From assembly GCA_030762895.1 (NCBI GenBank), contig CM061070.1:30035652-30099651 (forward strand): a stretch of DNA of 64,000 bases, in the 5' to 3' direction. Position numbers and translations under genes: made by a program. This DNA comes from Sophora flavescens (Eukaryota; Streptophyta; Magnoliopsida; Fabales; Fabaceae). The notes under the pieces are model-generated. The model was not told where the DNA came from. It made no database searches and worked only from the letters and a program-made list of their open reading frames with translations. Positions 10,264-20,548 of this stretch are shown in pieces. Positions within the stretch are counted from its first letter, which is position 1; each line of letters opens with the position of its first letter.

Positions 10264-11640
10264 ATTTGAAGGGGATAAGTCCTACATTCTGCATGCATAA
10301 AATATTTATGCAGGAGGACTTTAAACCAGTGGTTCAACATCAAAGGAGGCTCAATCCAACTATGAAGGATATGGTGGGGAAAGAAGTGATAAAGCTACTT
10401 GATGCGTGTATAATTTATCCCATTTCTGACAGTAAGTGGGTGAGCCCGGTTTAGGTGGTTCCTAAGAAAGGTGGTATAATTGTGGTGATGAATGAAAACA
10501 ATGAGTTGATTCCTACAAGGCAAGTCACTGGTTGGAGGATGTGTATTGACTACCAGAAACTTAATCAAGCTACAAGGAAGGATAATTTTCGGCTTCCGTT
10601 CATTGACCAGATGATAGAAAGGTTGGCGGGGCATGAATATTACTGTTTTCTATATGGATATCCGGGGTACAATCAAATTGCAGTAGCCTCGGAAGATCAA
10701 TAGAAAACAGTCTTTACTTGCCCATTTGGGGTCTTTGGCTATAGGCGTATGCCTTTCAGGTTGTGTAATGCACCCGCCACATTTCAAAGGTGCATGTTCT
10801 TAATCTTCTCTGATTTAATTGAAAAATGCGTAGAAATTTTTATGGATGATTTTTGTGTTTGGATCTTCATTTGATATTTGCCTATCCAATCTTGTTTTGG
10901 TTTTAAAAAGATGCCAAGAAACTAACCTTGTTCTTAATTGGGAAAAATGTCATTTTATGGTAAGAGAAGGTATAGTTCTTGGTCATCAAATTTCTGTAAA
11001 AGGAATTGAGGTGGATAGAGCAAAGGTGGAGGTAATTGAAAAGTTACCTCTACTAGTTAGTGTGAAAGGTATAAGAAGTTTTCTTGGGCCTTCTGGTTTT
11101 TATAGGTTGTTTATAGAAGATTTTTTTAAAATTATTAAGCCCTTGACAAACCTTTTGGAAAAAGATGCTACTTTTGTGTTTGATGAGGCATGTCTGGATA
11201 CTTTTAATAAAATTAAAGAAAAACTAATTTCTGCACCTGTGATTGTTGCTCCTGATTGGAGTTTACCTTTTGAAATTATGTGTGATGCGAGTGACTATGC
11301 TGTAGGTGCAGTGTTAGGACAAAGAAAAAAATAAAATTCTGCATGTGATTTATTATGCAAGTCATGTGTTGAATGATGATCAGAAAAATTATGCCACGAC
11401 TGAAAAAGAATTACTTGCTATTGTGTTTGCTTTTGACAAATTTAGATCCTATCTTGTTGTCTCTAAAGTCATTGTTTACACTGATCACTCTGCCTTTAGG
11501 TATTTGTTTACTAAGCAGGATGCTAAGCCACGATTGATTAGGTGGATATTGCTTCTCCGAGAATTTGATTTGGTGATAAGAGACAAGCAAGGAAAGAAAA
11601 ATGATGTGGCAGATCATCTCTCTAGGCTTGTTCAAGCTGA
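10264..11640 (+). pseudogene. Reverse transcriptase and RNase H of element A
   Basis: Gypsy-type reverse transcriptase blocks are in order: WVSPV, a stop, VVPKKGG, WRMCIDYQKLNQATRKDNFRLPFIDQM, CPFGVFGYRRMPFRLCNAPATFQRCM, then the catalytic FMDDF (the YVDD equivalent) at about 10841. A frameshift directly after FMDDF moves to VFGSSFDICL and the LGHQIS, GIRSFLG and FYRLFI blocks. RNase H follows with [17 protein letters not shown], a stop and shift near 11333, then [27 protein letters not shown] and [10 protein letters not shown]. At least three frameshifts and two stops make it non-functional. The 'FMDDF' form is usual in Athila-type elements. Confidence 0.9.
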
Positions 11641-13018
11641 GGGGGACAAGGACATTCCTTTTATTTCTGGGGAGTTTCCTGATGAAAAACTGATGATGGT
11701 AAATTCTTTCCCTTGGTTTGCTGATTTTGCAAATTATAAGGCTGCAGGTATTGTCCCTCTTGATTTAAGTTGGGAGAAAAAGAAAAAGTTTTTTCTTGAT
11801 GCTAAATTTTATGAGTGGGATGCACCTTTGTTGTTTAAAAGATGTGCTGATGGGTTCATTAGGAGATGTGTCCCAGATGATGAATTTGAAAAAAATTTGT
11901 GGCATTGTCATGGGTCTGAATATGGTGGGCATTATAGTGGCGAAATAACTGCCGCTAAGGTCTTGCAATGTGGCTTTTATTGGCCTATTTTGTTTAAAGA
12001 TGCCCACAATTTTGTTGAAAGATGTGATAGATGTCAAAGAGTAGGGAACATTTCTAAGAGGAATGAAATGCCTCTAAAATCCATCTTGGAGGTTGAAATT
12101 TTTGATGTTTGGGGGATTGACTTTATGGGACCATTCCCATCGTCTTTCTCTAAAAAAATATATTTTGGTTGTTGTAGACTATGTTTCCAAGTGGGTAGAG
12201 GTTGTGGCATTACCATCCAATGATGCCAAGGTTGTGGTTTCTTTCCTTAAGAAACACATTTTTACAAGGTTTGGGGTGTCTAGAGCTATGATAAGTGATG
12301 GGGGGTCACACTTTTGTAATAAACAGTTTGAGTCATTGCTGAATAAATATGGTGTGAAACATAGTATAGCTACCCCCACCATCCACAAACTAGTGGACAG
12401 GTAAAATTTCAAACAGAGTTGAAGAGGATCCTAGAAAAAGTGGTAGGTTCCTCAAGGAAAGATTGGGCTAGAAAATTGGATGATGTGCTTTGGGCATATA
12501 GGACAGCTTTTAAAAATCCAATTGGAATGTCCCCATATCAGTTAGTGTATGGAAAATCATGCCATCTTCCAGTTGAGTTGGAACATAAAGCTTATTGGGT
12601 AGTGAAGCTGCTTAATTTTGACTTGAAAGTTGCGAGAGAGAAAAGGTTACTACAGTTAGATGAGTTGGAAGAATTTAGGTTGCAAGCCTATGAGAGTTCT
12701 AAAATTTACAAATAAAGAACCAAGAGATGGCATGATAAGAAAATAATTGTGAAAGAATTTGAACCAGGACAACAAGTATTATTCTATAATTCTAGACTAT
12801 GACTCTTCCCTGGAAAGTTAAAGTCTAGATGGTCAAGTCCTTCTGTGGTTAAGGAAGTGAGTCCCTATGGTGCAATTGAGATTGCAGAGCCAAATTCTGG
12901 AAAAAGTTTTAAGGTAAATGGCCAAAGGTTGAAATTGTACCTTGGGGGAGATTTCAACAGGAACAGGGTTAACATTACCCTTCACTCGCCTTCGAAGGAG
13001 GGTGAGCAATCTCACTAG
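11641..13018 (+). pseudogene. Integrase of element A
   Basis: The integrase would insert element cDNA. The N-terminal HHCC zinc finger is present: [13 protein letters not shown] followed by CDRCQR. The catalytic core contains [12 protein letters not shown], a frameshift near 12150, [14 protein letters not shown] and SDGGSHF, then a second frameshift near 12375 across the HPQTSGQ block before the third acidic residue. The C-terminal part ([32 protein letters not shown]) ends at a TAG at 13016-13018. There is no chromodomain, as expected for Athila. Confidence 0.88.
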
Positions 13019-13035
13019 TCCTATAACATTGTTTT

Positions 13036-13053
13036 CTTGGGAGTCATCCCAAG
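13036..13053 (+). other. Conserved post-coding stem-loop (element A)
   Basis: CTTGGGAGTCATCCCAAG can form a 7-bp stem with loop GTCA, 17 bases after the pol stop codon. Elements B, C and the nested element have CTTGGGAGGCAACCCAAG at the equivalent place. The outer six pairs are kept and the loop changes. Confidence 0.65.
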
Positions 13054-14410
13054 TGGTAGTTTAGTTTAATTTTTCTTTTCTTTTTTAATTTGTCTTTATT
13101 TTCTCTTATAAAAGGAAAAATACAAAAAATATTGTTGTTTGTTTTGTTTTTAGTTTGATCAGTGACTAGTGTTTTAAAAAATTTAAAAAAAAAATAAAAA
13201 ACTTGAAAAAGGCTTGAATGTTTGAGCGCTGCAAGTGGGATGCTTCAGCATTTTGTGAGTGGGAAGTTTTAGAACAATCGGAATTCTCGGGCGTGACTTT
13301 AGTGGTGTTTGATCGTTATTAGACGCAGAAGGGGAAGGTTTCTATCTGCCACCGCTCGAGCGTGGATTTAATAGGGCTTGAGCGCTAGTTGCCAATGTTT
13401 GGGCGTGGATCTTATAACGCCATAGCGTTCTCAGTTCAGAAAGGAGGAGTTTTCTGTCTAGCCACGTTTGAGCATGGCTAAGGCAGCACTTGAGCGCTCG
13501 TTCGAAGAAAAAAAAAATTAAGTGAGACACAAAACTGCATCGTTTTGCCAAGGGTTACAAAACCCTTCTTCTTCTTTCTTAAGCAGTAATGGCTGCATTC
13601 TTCAAAAGTTCCTTCTCCTCTTCTCTTATACTCTCTTACACATTCTCTTCTTCTTCTACTTATTCATACTCACACACTCACTACTTTACTCCATTCTTTC
13701 ACTCACTCATTCTCACTTCGCGCACACTGGTTTGCGCATCACTTGCACTCTGTCGTAGAACACACACGCCCAACCAAGCACACAAGTTTTATGCGTTCAA
13801 GGTAAGAAACCCTTCTACCACTCTTTTAATTAAGCTTCATTGTTGATTTTGTAAGGAAGAAGGGTTGCTTGAATTTTTATGTTTAAATTGGTTATTTGGG
13901 GGGGGGGGGGGGGGGGGTGGGGATTTGATTTTGAAAAATGAGATTGTGGCTGTATTGTTGTTATTATATGATGCATGTGGAAGAAATTGTCTTGGGGATG
14001 CTTGACTGTGGGTTGTATGTTGACTAAGTGTGGGGGTATTTTGAAAATGGAAACTGATTGTGGAGGTGGTGTTGTGAATGTGGAAATCTAATTTTTGAGA
14101 ATAAGGGGATGAAGTTGTATGGATGCATGTTGGGGTTTTATTGCTTTAGATTTTTGCTGAAATGGAATGAGTGTGGTGTTGAGTAGGTTGCATCTATTCA
14201 TATCTTCACTGCTCTTCCATTTTAATCTGTGAATGTGGAACTGGCAGAACACTTTGTGTTGATGTCCCGATAAGGTGGAGATTATAGTAATTGAGCTTAA
14301 TGAATTTGTTTTTTGATAATTACTAAATGTGTCACTAAATTGATATGTTGCAAATGATATGAAATTTGATGCTTGTTTGTGGCTAGGAATTTTCTGAAAT
14401 TGTTTTGCAG
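13054..14410 (+). other. Leader and probable intron upstream of the env-like ORF of element A
   Basis: There is no gene here, but there is structure. Positions 13215-13505 hold several GC-rich words (GAGCGCT, GGGCGTG, GAGCGTGG) like those in the LTR of this element. Positions 13555-13770 are C/T-rich, like a plant 5' leader. A donor-like CAAG/GTAAGAAA lies at 13799-13808 and an acceptor-like TTTTGCAG ends at 14410, immediately before the ATG at 14411. This would be an intron of about 610 bases. A run of 20 G lies at 13898-13917. Splicing is inferred from the sites alone. Confidence 0.5.
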
Positions 14411-15571
14411 ATGCCACCAAAGAAGAAGCAAAAGGCAACTAACGCAGTGCCTAGGAGAGCAAGTACTAGAGGAGGGGCATCTACCTCTAGTGATCCACCT
14501 CCTCCCATTGATAATCAATTTCTTTCTCCCGTTCATGAGCAAAGATTTAGACATAACTTGATGGGAAGAGATTTTATAAGAGATAAGGGAATTTGGTTGA
14601 AGAGGAATGAATACCAGGAGATACAGGATGAAATTGAAAAGAGGGGATGGAAAGATTTGGTTATGACTCCAGATGATGGTTGTAAGATGCTGGTGAGGGA
14701 ATTTTATGCTAATGCTTATTGTGAGGATAGGTCAGGTGTTATCTGATTCAAAAGTTGGGTAAGAAGGAAAGAGGTAGACTATTCTCCTGCTCCGATTAAT
14801 TCTGTTTATGGTCTGGAAGGACCCCATGAGGGAAGTGTAGGCACGTATGAAGAATTAGAAAAATCTGAGTGGGATGCCCAAGAGGTCTTAAGAGAATTGT
14901 GTATTCCTGAGGGTAGATGGGAAGCTATGAGAGGATCCCGGAAGCCTAAATTATTGTGGAAGACAACTTTGAAGTTATTTCCTAGGATTTGGGCCACGTT
15001 TGTAATGTCTAAACTGCTTCCAGTATCTAACAAATATGAAATTACCGTGCCTCGCGCTTTGTTGATATATTCAATTTTGACTAACAGATTCGTGGATGTA
15101 GGAAGAGTTATTGGATTCAATATTTATCAGCTAGCTCAGAATCCAAAGAAGAAATTGGGCTACCCTCACTCTATTACCCACTCAATCAGGCTTGCAGGTG
15201 TGGAGGACCCAATCATCAAGCCTATCAAAGCTGAAAAACCCATAGATGTTAGGTATATTGATGATTATTAGGGAGAAATTCCACTGCTCCACCGACCTCT
15301 TGCAAGAGAGAATATAGGCCCTCGGGTAACTCAGGCTCGAAGGCAAAAGTTGACCACTCATGCCACCCAAAGATTGTGTCGCAATATTGATCAGTTGTAT
15401 GCTTTTATTGCTGTTGTGGCCGAACATGTGGGTGTGCCTCAGGAGAATTTTGTGCCTCTAATACCAGAGGATGAGCTGCATAGGCAGTTTATGCAGTTGG
15501 GTTTGCAAGACCAAGAGGAGGAAGCTCAAGAGAATCAAGAGATGGAAGAAGAAGCAAAGGATGAAGAGTGA
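14411..15571 (+). pseudogene. Env-like / 'putative plant transposon protein' ORF downstream of pol in element A
   Basis: A third coding region begins MPPKKKQKATN, a basic and possibly nuclear-targeting start. It continues through RFRHNLMGRDF, VREFYANAY, VDYSPAPINSVYGL, RELCIPEGRWE and IYSILTNRFVDVGRVIGFNIY, and ends with a Glu-rich tail. This pattern resembles the plant transposon protein domain found after pol in Athila-like elements, sometimes called env-like. In-frame stops occur at about 14743 and 15269, the former with a frame break. I see no signal peptide or membrane helix, so an envelope role is not supported. About 386 codons in total. Confidence 0.6.
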
Positions 15572-17146
15572 TTTTTAGGAGCAGTTTTTTAGTTTACTTT
15601 CTTTTTAGTTTTTAGTTTTTTATTTTGTTTTGTGACTCACCTATTTTGTGCTAATGTTTTTTTTGTTTGAGATATATTTTTAGTCATGTGCTTCAGTTTA
15701 TCTCATAACAATGTGAAAGAATAGGAAGCATTATTGATGGTGACCTCAAGTGTGGACCAAATTTTGGAAGCACAAGATAGGGGTGTTTCCTTTTCTTTTC
15801 TTTTGTTTTATTTTTGTTTTTAGGTTTTTTGGTTGTGTTCTGTTTTCTTTTTTAGTGTTTTTTTTTTGTGTTTTAAAATTAAGATCATTTCCCCTTGTAA
15901 AAAAAGAAAGAAAAAAAAATTTAAGCATGCTTGTGTGGAACCCCAGTCTTAGCAAGTTCATTGCACTGTGCGCCTACCGTGTTTGTTTTCCTTTGATGTG
16001 AAGAGGACACTTGTGATTTAGTTTGTCATTTGAGTTTGTTCTTGACTGGGTTTCATAACTTTGGTGCATTGTGTTAAACCTTATTGATTAAAGTTCATGG
16101 CTATCAAAATTATGGTGAGAATTAATTGGTTTACCTAACTTTACACTTGTGAGTCATTTGTGCCTATAATTGTTAAGTTTTTTTTTGTGAGTGCACCATT
16201 GAAATTCATGCTCTTGAGTTTGCTTGGTTGTTTTTTGAAGTTCATGATTCACATGGCATGTTATAAAAATGATTTGGGCCATTTTTCATTTAGCCACTTT
16301 AACCTAATAGCCAACCTTGAATTTTTCCCTTTGATTAGCCCATTTGAGCTTTAAATGTATATCTTTGTTTGTTTTACCCATTAGCCTTACCTTGAAAAAC
16401 AATGTTTCTAACAAAACCTTAGTGGATATGAGAGCATTGTATTTTTGTGTGTGGGTTTGACTTAAGTGTGGGGGAGAAAGGAAGTATATTGTGCATATTG
16501 TTGGTGAAAGGAAGGAATGGCTAACAAAAGAGAAAACATAAATGGAAAAAAAAAAGAGAAAAGAAGAAAAAAAAAATCTGAAAAATATCATCATTTGAAT
16601 AAAGAAGGTGAAGGAAGTAAAAAAGACAGGAGTGGGAAAAAGATTGCTTGCAAAGCATGTGTGTTTAAAAATAATTGTTGCTCTCCTATTTCCATAGGTA
16701 TTAGCTTGTTATCCTTTCTTATCCTTCCCATTCGGCTTGGCCATGTTACCTCCTAAATAGAGTCCCTTTGATTTATGCATGCTATGAATTGTGAATGAAT
16801 GATTGAGATGAAAATCAAACTTGAAGTTGTATGGTTTGGATGTGTGAAATTGAGTGACACACTTACCTACATAAATTTGAGTGATTGAGTGACTTTGCAA
16901 TTCCTGTGAGAAGTTGGGTGTCGAATGATTTTTCCTTAATTGAATTAGTCATGTTCTTTAATTTTTCAAGTATTCAATATTGGTGCACCATTGTTATGAT
17001 TTCTTATTTTGAACATTCTTGAATATGAACTTGTCATAAGGTGATTTTTTGTTATAGGATTTCTTACATGGCTGGATGGTGCATTGCTTTGTTATTGATA
17101 AATTGGGGGTTTCCATTGAGTCTATGTTTGTTTGGTCTTTGTTACT
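15572..17146. other. Non-coding 3' internal region of element A
   Basis: This 1.6 kb of T-rich and A-rich sequence between the env-like ORF and the polypurine tract has no supported gene. Short open stretches are low complexity (Phe-rich or Lys-rich). AAG(T)GTGGGGG words recur, for example near 16465. Confidence 0.7.
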
Positions 17147-17184
17147 TTGCTTGAGGACAAGCAAAAGTTTAAGTGTGGGGGACG
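17147..17184 (+). other. Conserved stem-loop and polypurine tract of element A
   Basis: TTGCTTGAGGACAAGCAA (17147-17164) forms a 7-bp stem with loop AGGA. It is followed by AAGTGTGGGGGACG, the purine-rich primer for plus-strand DNA, right up to the 3' LTR. The same stem occurs before the 3' LTR in the nested element, B and C. Confidence 0.8.
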
Positions 17185-18365
17185 TGATGATTCTTAATTT
17201 GTATTTAATAGGTGGTTAATTTAATTAGTTTTTGTTTAGTTTATATTAGTTGTAGGTTATTTTTCTGTTTTATTATAGTTTTATTTCTATTAATTTCGTA
17301 GTTGGTTTCATGTTGGCTTTGATGAGTTTTTATGGTGTTTTAAGTGGAAATAAAGGAGCAGGTGAGAAGTTGGAGCAATTCTGTCTCGCAGCCAGCGCCC
17401 AAGTGCTATTCTTTCAACGTCCAAGTGCTGGAACGTTTGAGCGCCATTTTCCAAGCGCTTGAGCATTGCAGTTACTCTTCAAAAAGATGTTTTAACGTGC
17501 AGAACAGAGAGACGGATACTGACAGTTTTTCAGAGAGTTGCAGAGACAGTTTGAGAGAGATTTTTACACATAAAGCTACACAGCAAAAGAGGAAAAAAGA
17601 GAGCAATCATGGAGAGTTGAAGCTGTCAAGTAGAGACTCGTGATGTTTTTCTCATCTTCATCTGCTTCTTGTGTTTGTTATATTTCTATCATGTCTAACT
17701 AATTCTCTTTTGTTAAAGGTAGATGAAACTGTCTAGATAACTTGTTGTGATTCTGGATAATTACTTGTTTTGGTTTGTTTAATTTCAAGAGTTTATTCAC
17801 TGTTTTCATGTTTATCTACTGTGTGGATTTGCATTTAGGAAATTCGAATTCATAGTTGCTGTTTGTGAATAAACGATTTGCGCGTGTTACCTAGGAATAA
17901 GAACACAATCAATTTAACTTTTTGAGTTGAAACCGATCTTAATGCTTCTGCTAATTATCTAATACTCAAGGAATTGAATTAGTAATCTAGACGAAAAGGT
18001 TTTCCACCTAAGGGATTAGGGGATAAATTACAAAAGTCAGTTTCTTGAAATTGGATAAACTGTTCAAGTTAATTTTCAGGATTGAACAAGTAGGACAAGC
18101 AGGGAAATCGATCCTCTAACAATTTCTTCTTTGATTGTTAAAAACCAATTCTTCTGTTTCTTAATTTTCTCATTTGAAAATACCGAAAATATTTTCTTTT
18201 CTTTGTTAAGTTTCTGTTCTTACTTATTGACGAAAGCCAATTTCAAACCATTCAGTCGCTCAAACGAATTTGAGTTGGTACATTAGTAGTTAACCGTTCA
18301 ATCCTTGAGGATGATATTTTTATTACTACAAAGCGATTTGGTGCACTTGTAAATTTTTCTCAACA
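17185..18365 (+). repeat. 3' LTR of element A
   Basis: 1181 bp, the partner of 721-1897. It ends CTCAACA at 18365, followed by the target-site copy agtgt and the continuation of the CACTA transposase. The GC-rich word cluster (17390-17470) differs more from the 5' copy than the surrounding sequence does. Confidence 0.92.
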
Positions 18366-18370
18366 AGTGT

Positions 18371-20289
18371 TAAGGGGCATAAAGCATGCCCTATATGTGA
18401 AGAAGGCACATGCTTCACTCAGTTGCATCATGGAACTAAGACGGTTTACCTTGGGCATCAGAGATTTCTTAGACGTGATCACCCGTATCATAAATTGAAA
18501 AATGCTTTTAACGGATGCCAAGAGAGTGAAAATGCTCTGACGACCATAAATGGAGAGCAAGTATATCAACGGGTGAAGCACATCAATGTTATCTTCAGAA
18601 AGGGCAAAAAGAAGGCTAAAGCTACTGAGAAAAACATATGGAAGAAGAGGTCAATATTCTTGGATCCTCCATATTGGTACAAGCTTGATGTGAGACACCG
18701 TATTGATGTGATGCATATGGAGAAAAATGTGTGTGATAGTGTAATCGGAACGCTTATCAACATCCAGGATAAGACAAAGGGTGGCGTGAGTGCTCATATC
18801 GATCTCATTGGATGGGTATACGAGAACAATTAGCTCCAGTTATTGAGGATGGTAAGCGGACATATTTGCCTCCAGTATGTCATACTTTGTCAAAAAAAAG
18901 AGAGACAGTTTTTGTGAGTGTCTTCATGGCATCAAAGTTCCACATGGTTACTCTTCAAATGTCAAGAGACTTGTCTCAAGTGATCTCAAATTAGTTGGCT
19001 TAAAGCCTCATGATTGCCACGTCTTGATGCTACAACTACTGCCCGTAGCTATTTGTGGTATTGCTTCTAAAAATGTTAGACATGCCATAACTAGGTTGTG
19101 ATCATTCTTCAACATTATATGTAGCAAAGCCATTGACCCCCATAAGTTGGATGATTTGGAAGTTGAGCCTACTATAATCTTGTACCAATTGGAGATGTAT
19201 TTTCCTCCTTCATTTTTTGACATCATGGTTCACTTAATTGTTCATTTAGTGAGGAAGATTAGATTATGTGACCTTTTTTTTTAGATGGATGTACCCAGTT
19301 GAGCGATACATGAAGATCTTGGAAGGGTATGTGAAGAATCCACACTGTCCCGAAGCATATATTGTTCAAAGGTACGTTGCAGAAGAAGCTATTGAGTTTT
19401 GTTCAGACTACCTTCCTAAAACGGATCCTCTAGGGGTTCCTAAGCCTCGTCATGATGAGAGAAGATGTGAAGATAATGGTGTAATGGTTAAGAGCAAGGG
19501 TCGGGAGGAAGTGCTTAAAGCACATTTGTGTATATTGAATAACATTGATGAAGTTCAACCTTGCTTTTGTGATCACAAAAGAAAAGTCAAGGAAGAAAAC
19601 CCTCGAATGAACGAAAAGTGGTTGTTGAACAAGCATAACAAGACTTTCTTACAATGGTTTAAAGAAGAAATTATGAATGATGGTAGTACTGCTTCTGATA
19701 CATTAAAATGGCTAACCCGTGGGCCTAGCTTTATTGTGATCTGTTGGAGCGGATATGACATCAATAACTTTTATTTTTATACAAAGGAACAAGATAACAA
19801 GAGTGCCATGTAAAATAGTGGGGTTATGATCGTTGCTGAATCCATCCACTTCTCTAGTTCAAAAGATGCAAACCCCATTATAGCACCAATACCTTACTTT
19901 GGAGTCATTGAAGAGATTTGGGTGGTCGATTACACTAAGCTTACGGTGCTGGTTTTTAAATGTAAGTGGGTTGACAGTAAAAGTGGTGAACAAACTGACG
20001 AATGAGGATTTACATTGGTAGACTTTGGCAAGGTAGGTCATGCGGAATAGCCTTTCATCATGGCTTCCCAAGGAAAACAAGTGTTTTACATCAGTGATCC
20101 TTCTAACAAAAGGTTGTATGTGGTTCTCCAAGGAAAAAACATGCATAATGGTAGTGATGAAAATCATGATTCAACTCTTGATATTCCTGAGACTCTTCTT
20201 TCTCAACACACGTGCCTACTATCATTGAGGAAAATGAGGTGGATGATGTACATGCCACTCGTGATGATCATCACGAAGGGATATTGATC
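18371..20289 (+). pseudogene. TNP2-like CACTA transposase, C-terminal part with DUF4218 and DUF4216 regions
   Basis: This continues the transposase from 715. The frame resumes with KGHKACPICEEGTC and goes through GHQRFLRRDHPYH, SIFLDPPYW and LDVRHRIDVMHMEKNVCDS, all typical of TNP2. The DUF4218-like region is LKPHDCHVLMLQLLPVAICGI through WMYPVERYMKILEGYVKNPHCPE. The DUF4216-like region covers the PYFGVIEEIWVVDY, KWVDSKSGEQTDE and FTLVDFGKVGH blocks. Frameshifts near 18830 and 18890 and in the 19100-19270 stretch, plus stops near 19811 and 20003, break it. Family assignment is firm. Function is lost. Confidence 0.88.
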
Positions 20290-20548
20290 TAGCTAAATTA
20301 AACTTGACCATAGTGTAAGTTATGTTTATCCATAGTGTGAGTTTTGTTCTTTTAGGGAAAGTGTTTTATTTATCCATATTAATTTAGATTTATTTTTATT
20401 TATCCATGTTTATTTAGATTTAGTTTTATTTATCCATGTTAAACTAACCTAATTTATTATTATTTTTTATCTATACAGGCATACACATAACTAATTCAGT
20501 AGACATCCCTCATGCACGGGACGGTTGGGTGGCAGCTACGCTAGCTGA
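20290..20548 (+). repeat. CACTA spacer with short tandem repeat, cut by an LTR insertion
   Basis: AT-rich spacer between the two CACTA genes. A word close to TTTATTTATCCATGTT occurs three times at about 20365-20445 and again beyond the inserted LTR near 25250. An acceptor-like ATACAG/GCAT at about 20480 resembles the acceptor of the next gene at 25306, so this may be a decayed duplicate of that exon start. Confidence 0.5.

Larger units (their letters stand above)
721..18365 (+). mobile_element. Athila-like Ty3/gypsy retrotransposon 'A', full length, decayed
   Basis: A complete LTR retrotransposon inserted in the CACTA transposase gene. It has LTRs of 1177 and 1181 bp starting TGATGATTC and ending CTCAACA, a tRNA-Asp primer-binding site, gag, protease, reverse transcriptase, RNase H and integrase in gypsy order, a further ORF downstream of pol, and a purine-rich tract before the 3' LTR. 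Flanking pentamers are aatgt (716-720) and agtgt (18366-18370), one mismatch. Gene order, primer and extra 3' ORF fit the Athila lineage. It has many stops and frameshifts and contains a second element (2497-8050), so it is old and inactive. Confidence 0.9.

Noticed and set aside
13522..13846. Short Ser/Phe-rich frames before the env-like ORF
   Set aside because: They are translations of a CT-rich leader. Two overlapping frames look alike and neither resembles a protein family.
14411..15571. Third ORF of element A as a true envelope protein
   Set aside because: No signal peptide, membrane helix or glycoprotein features are seen. The match is to a plant transposon protein domain, so 'env-like' refers only to its position.
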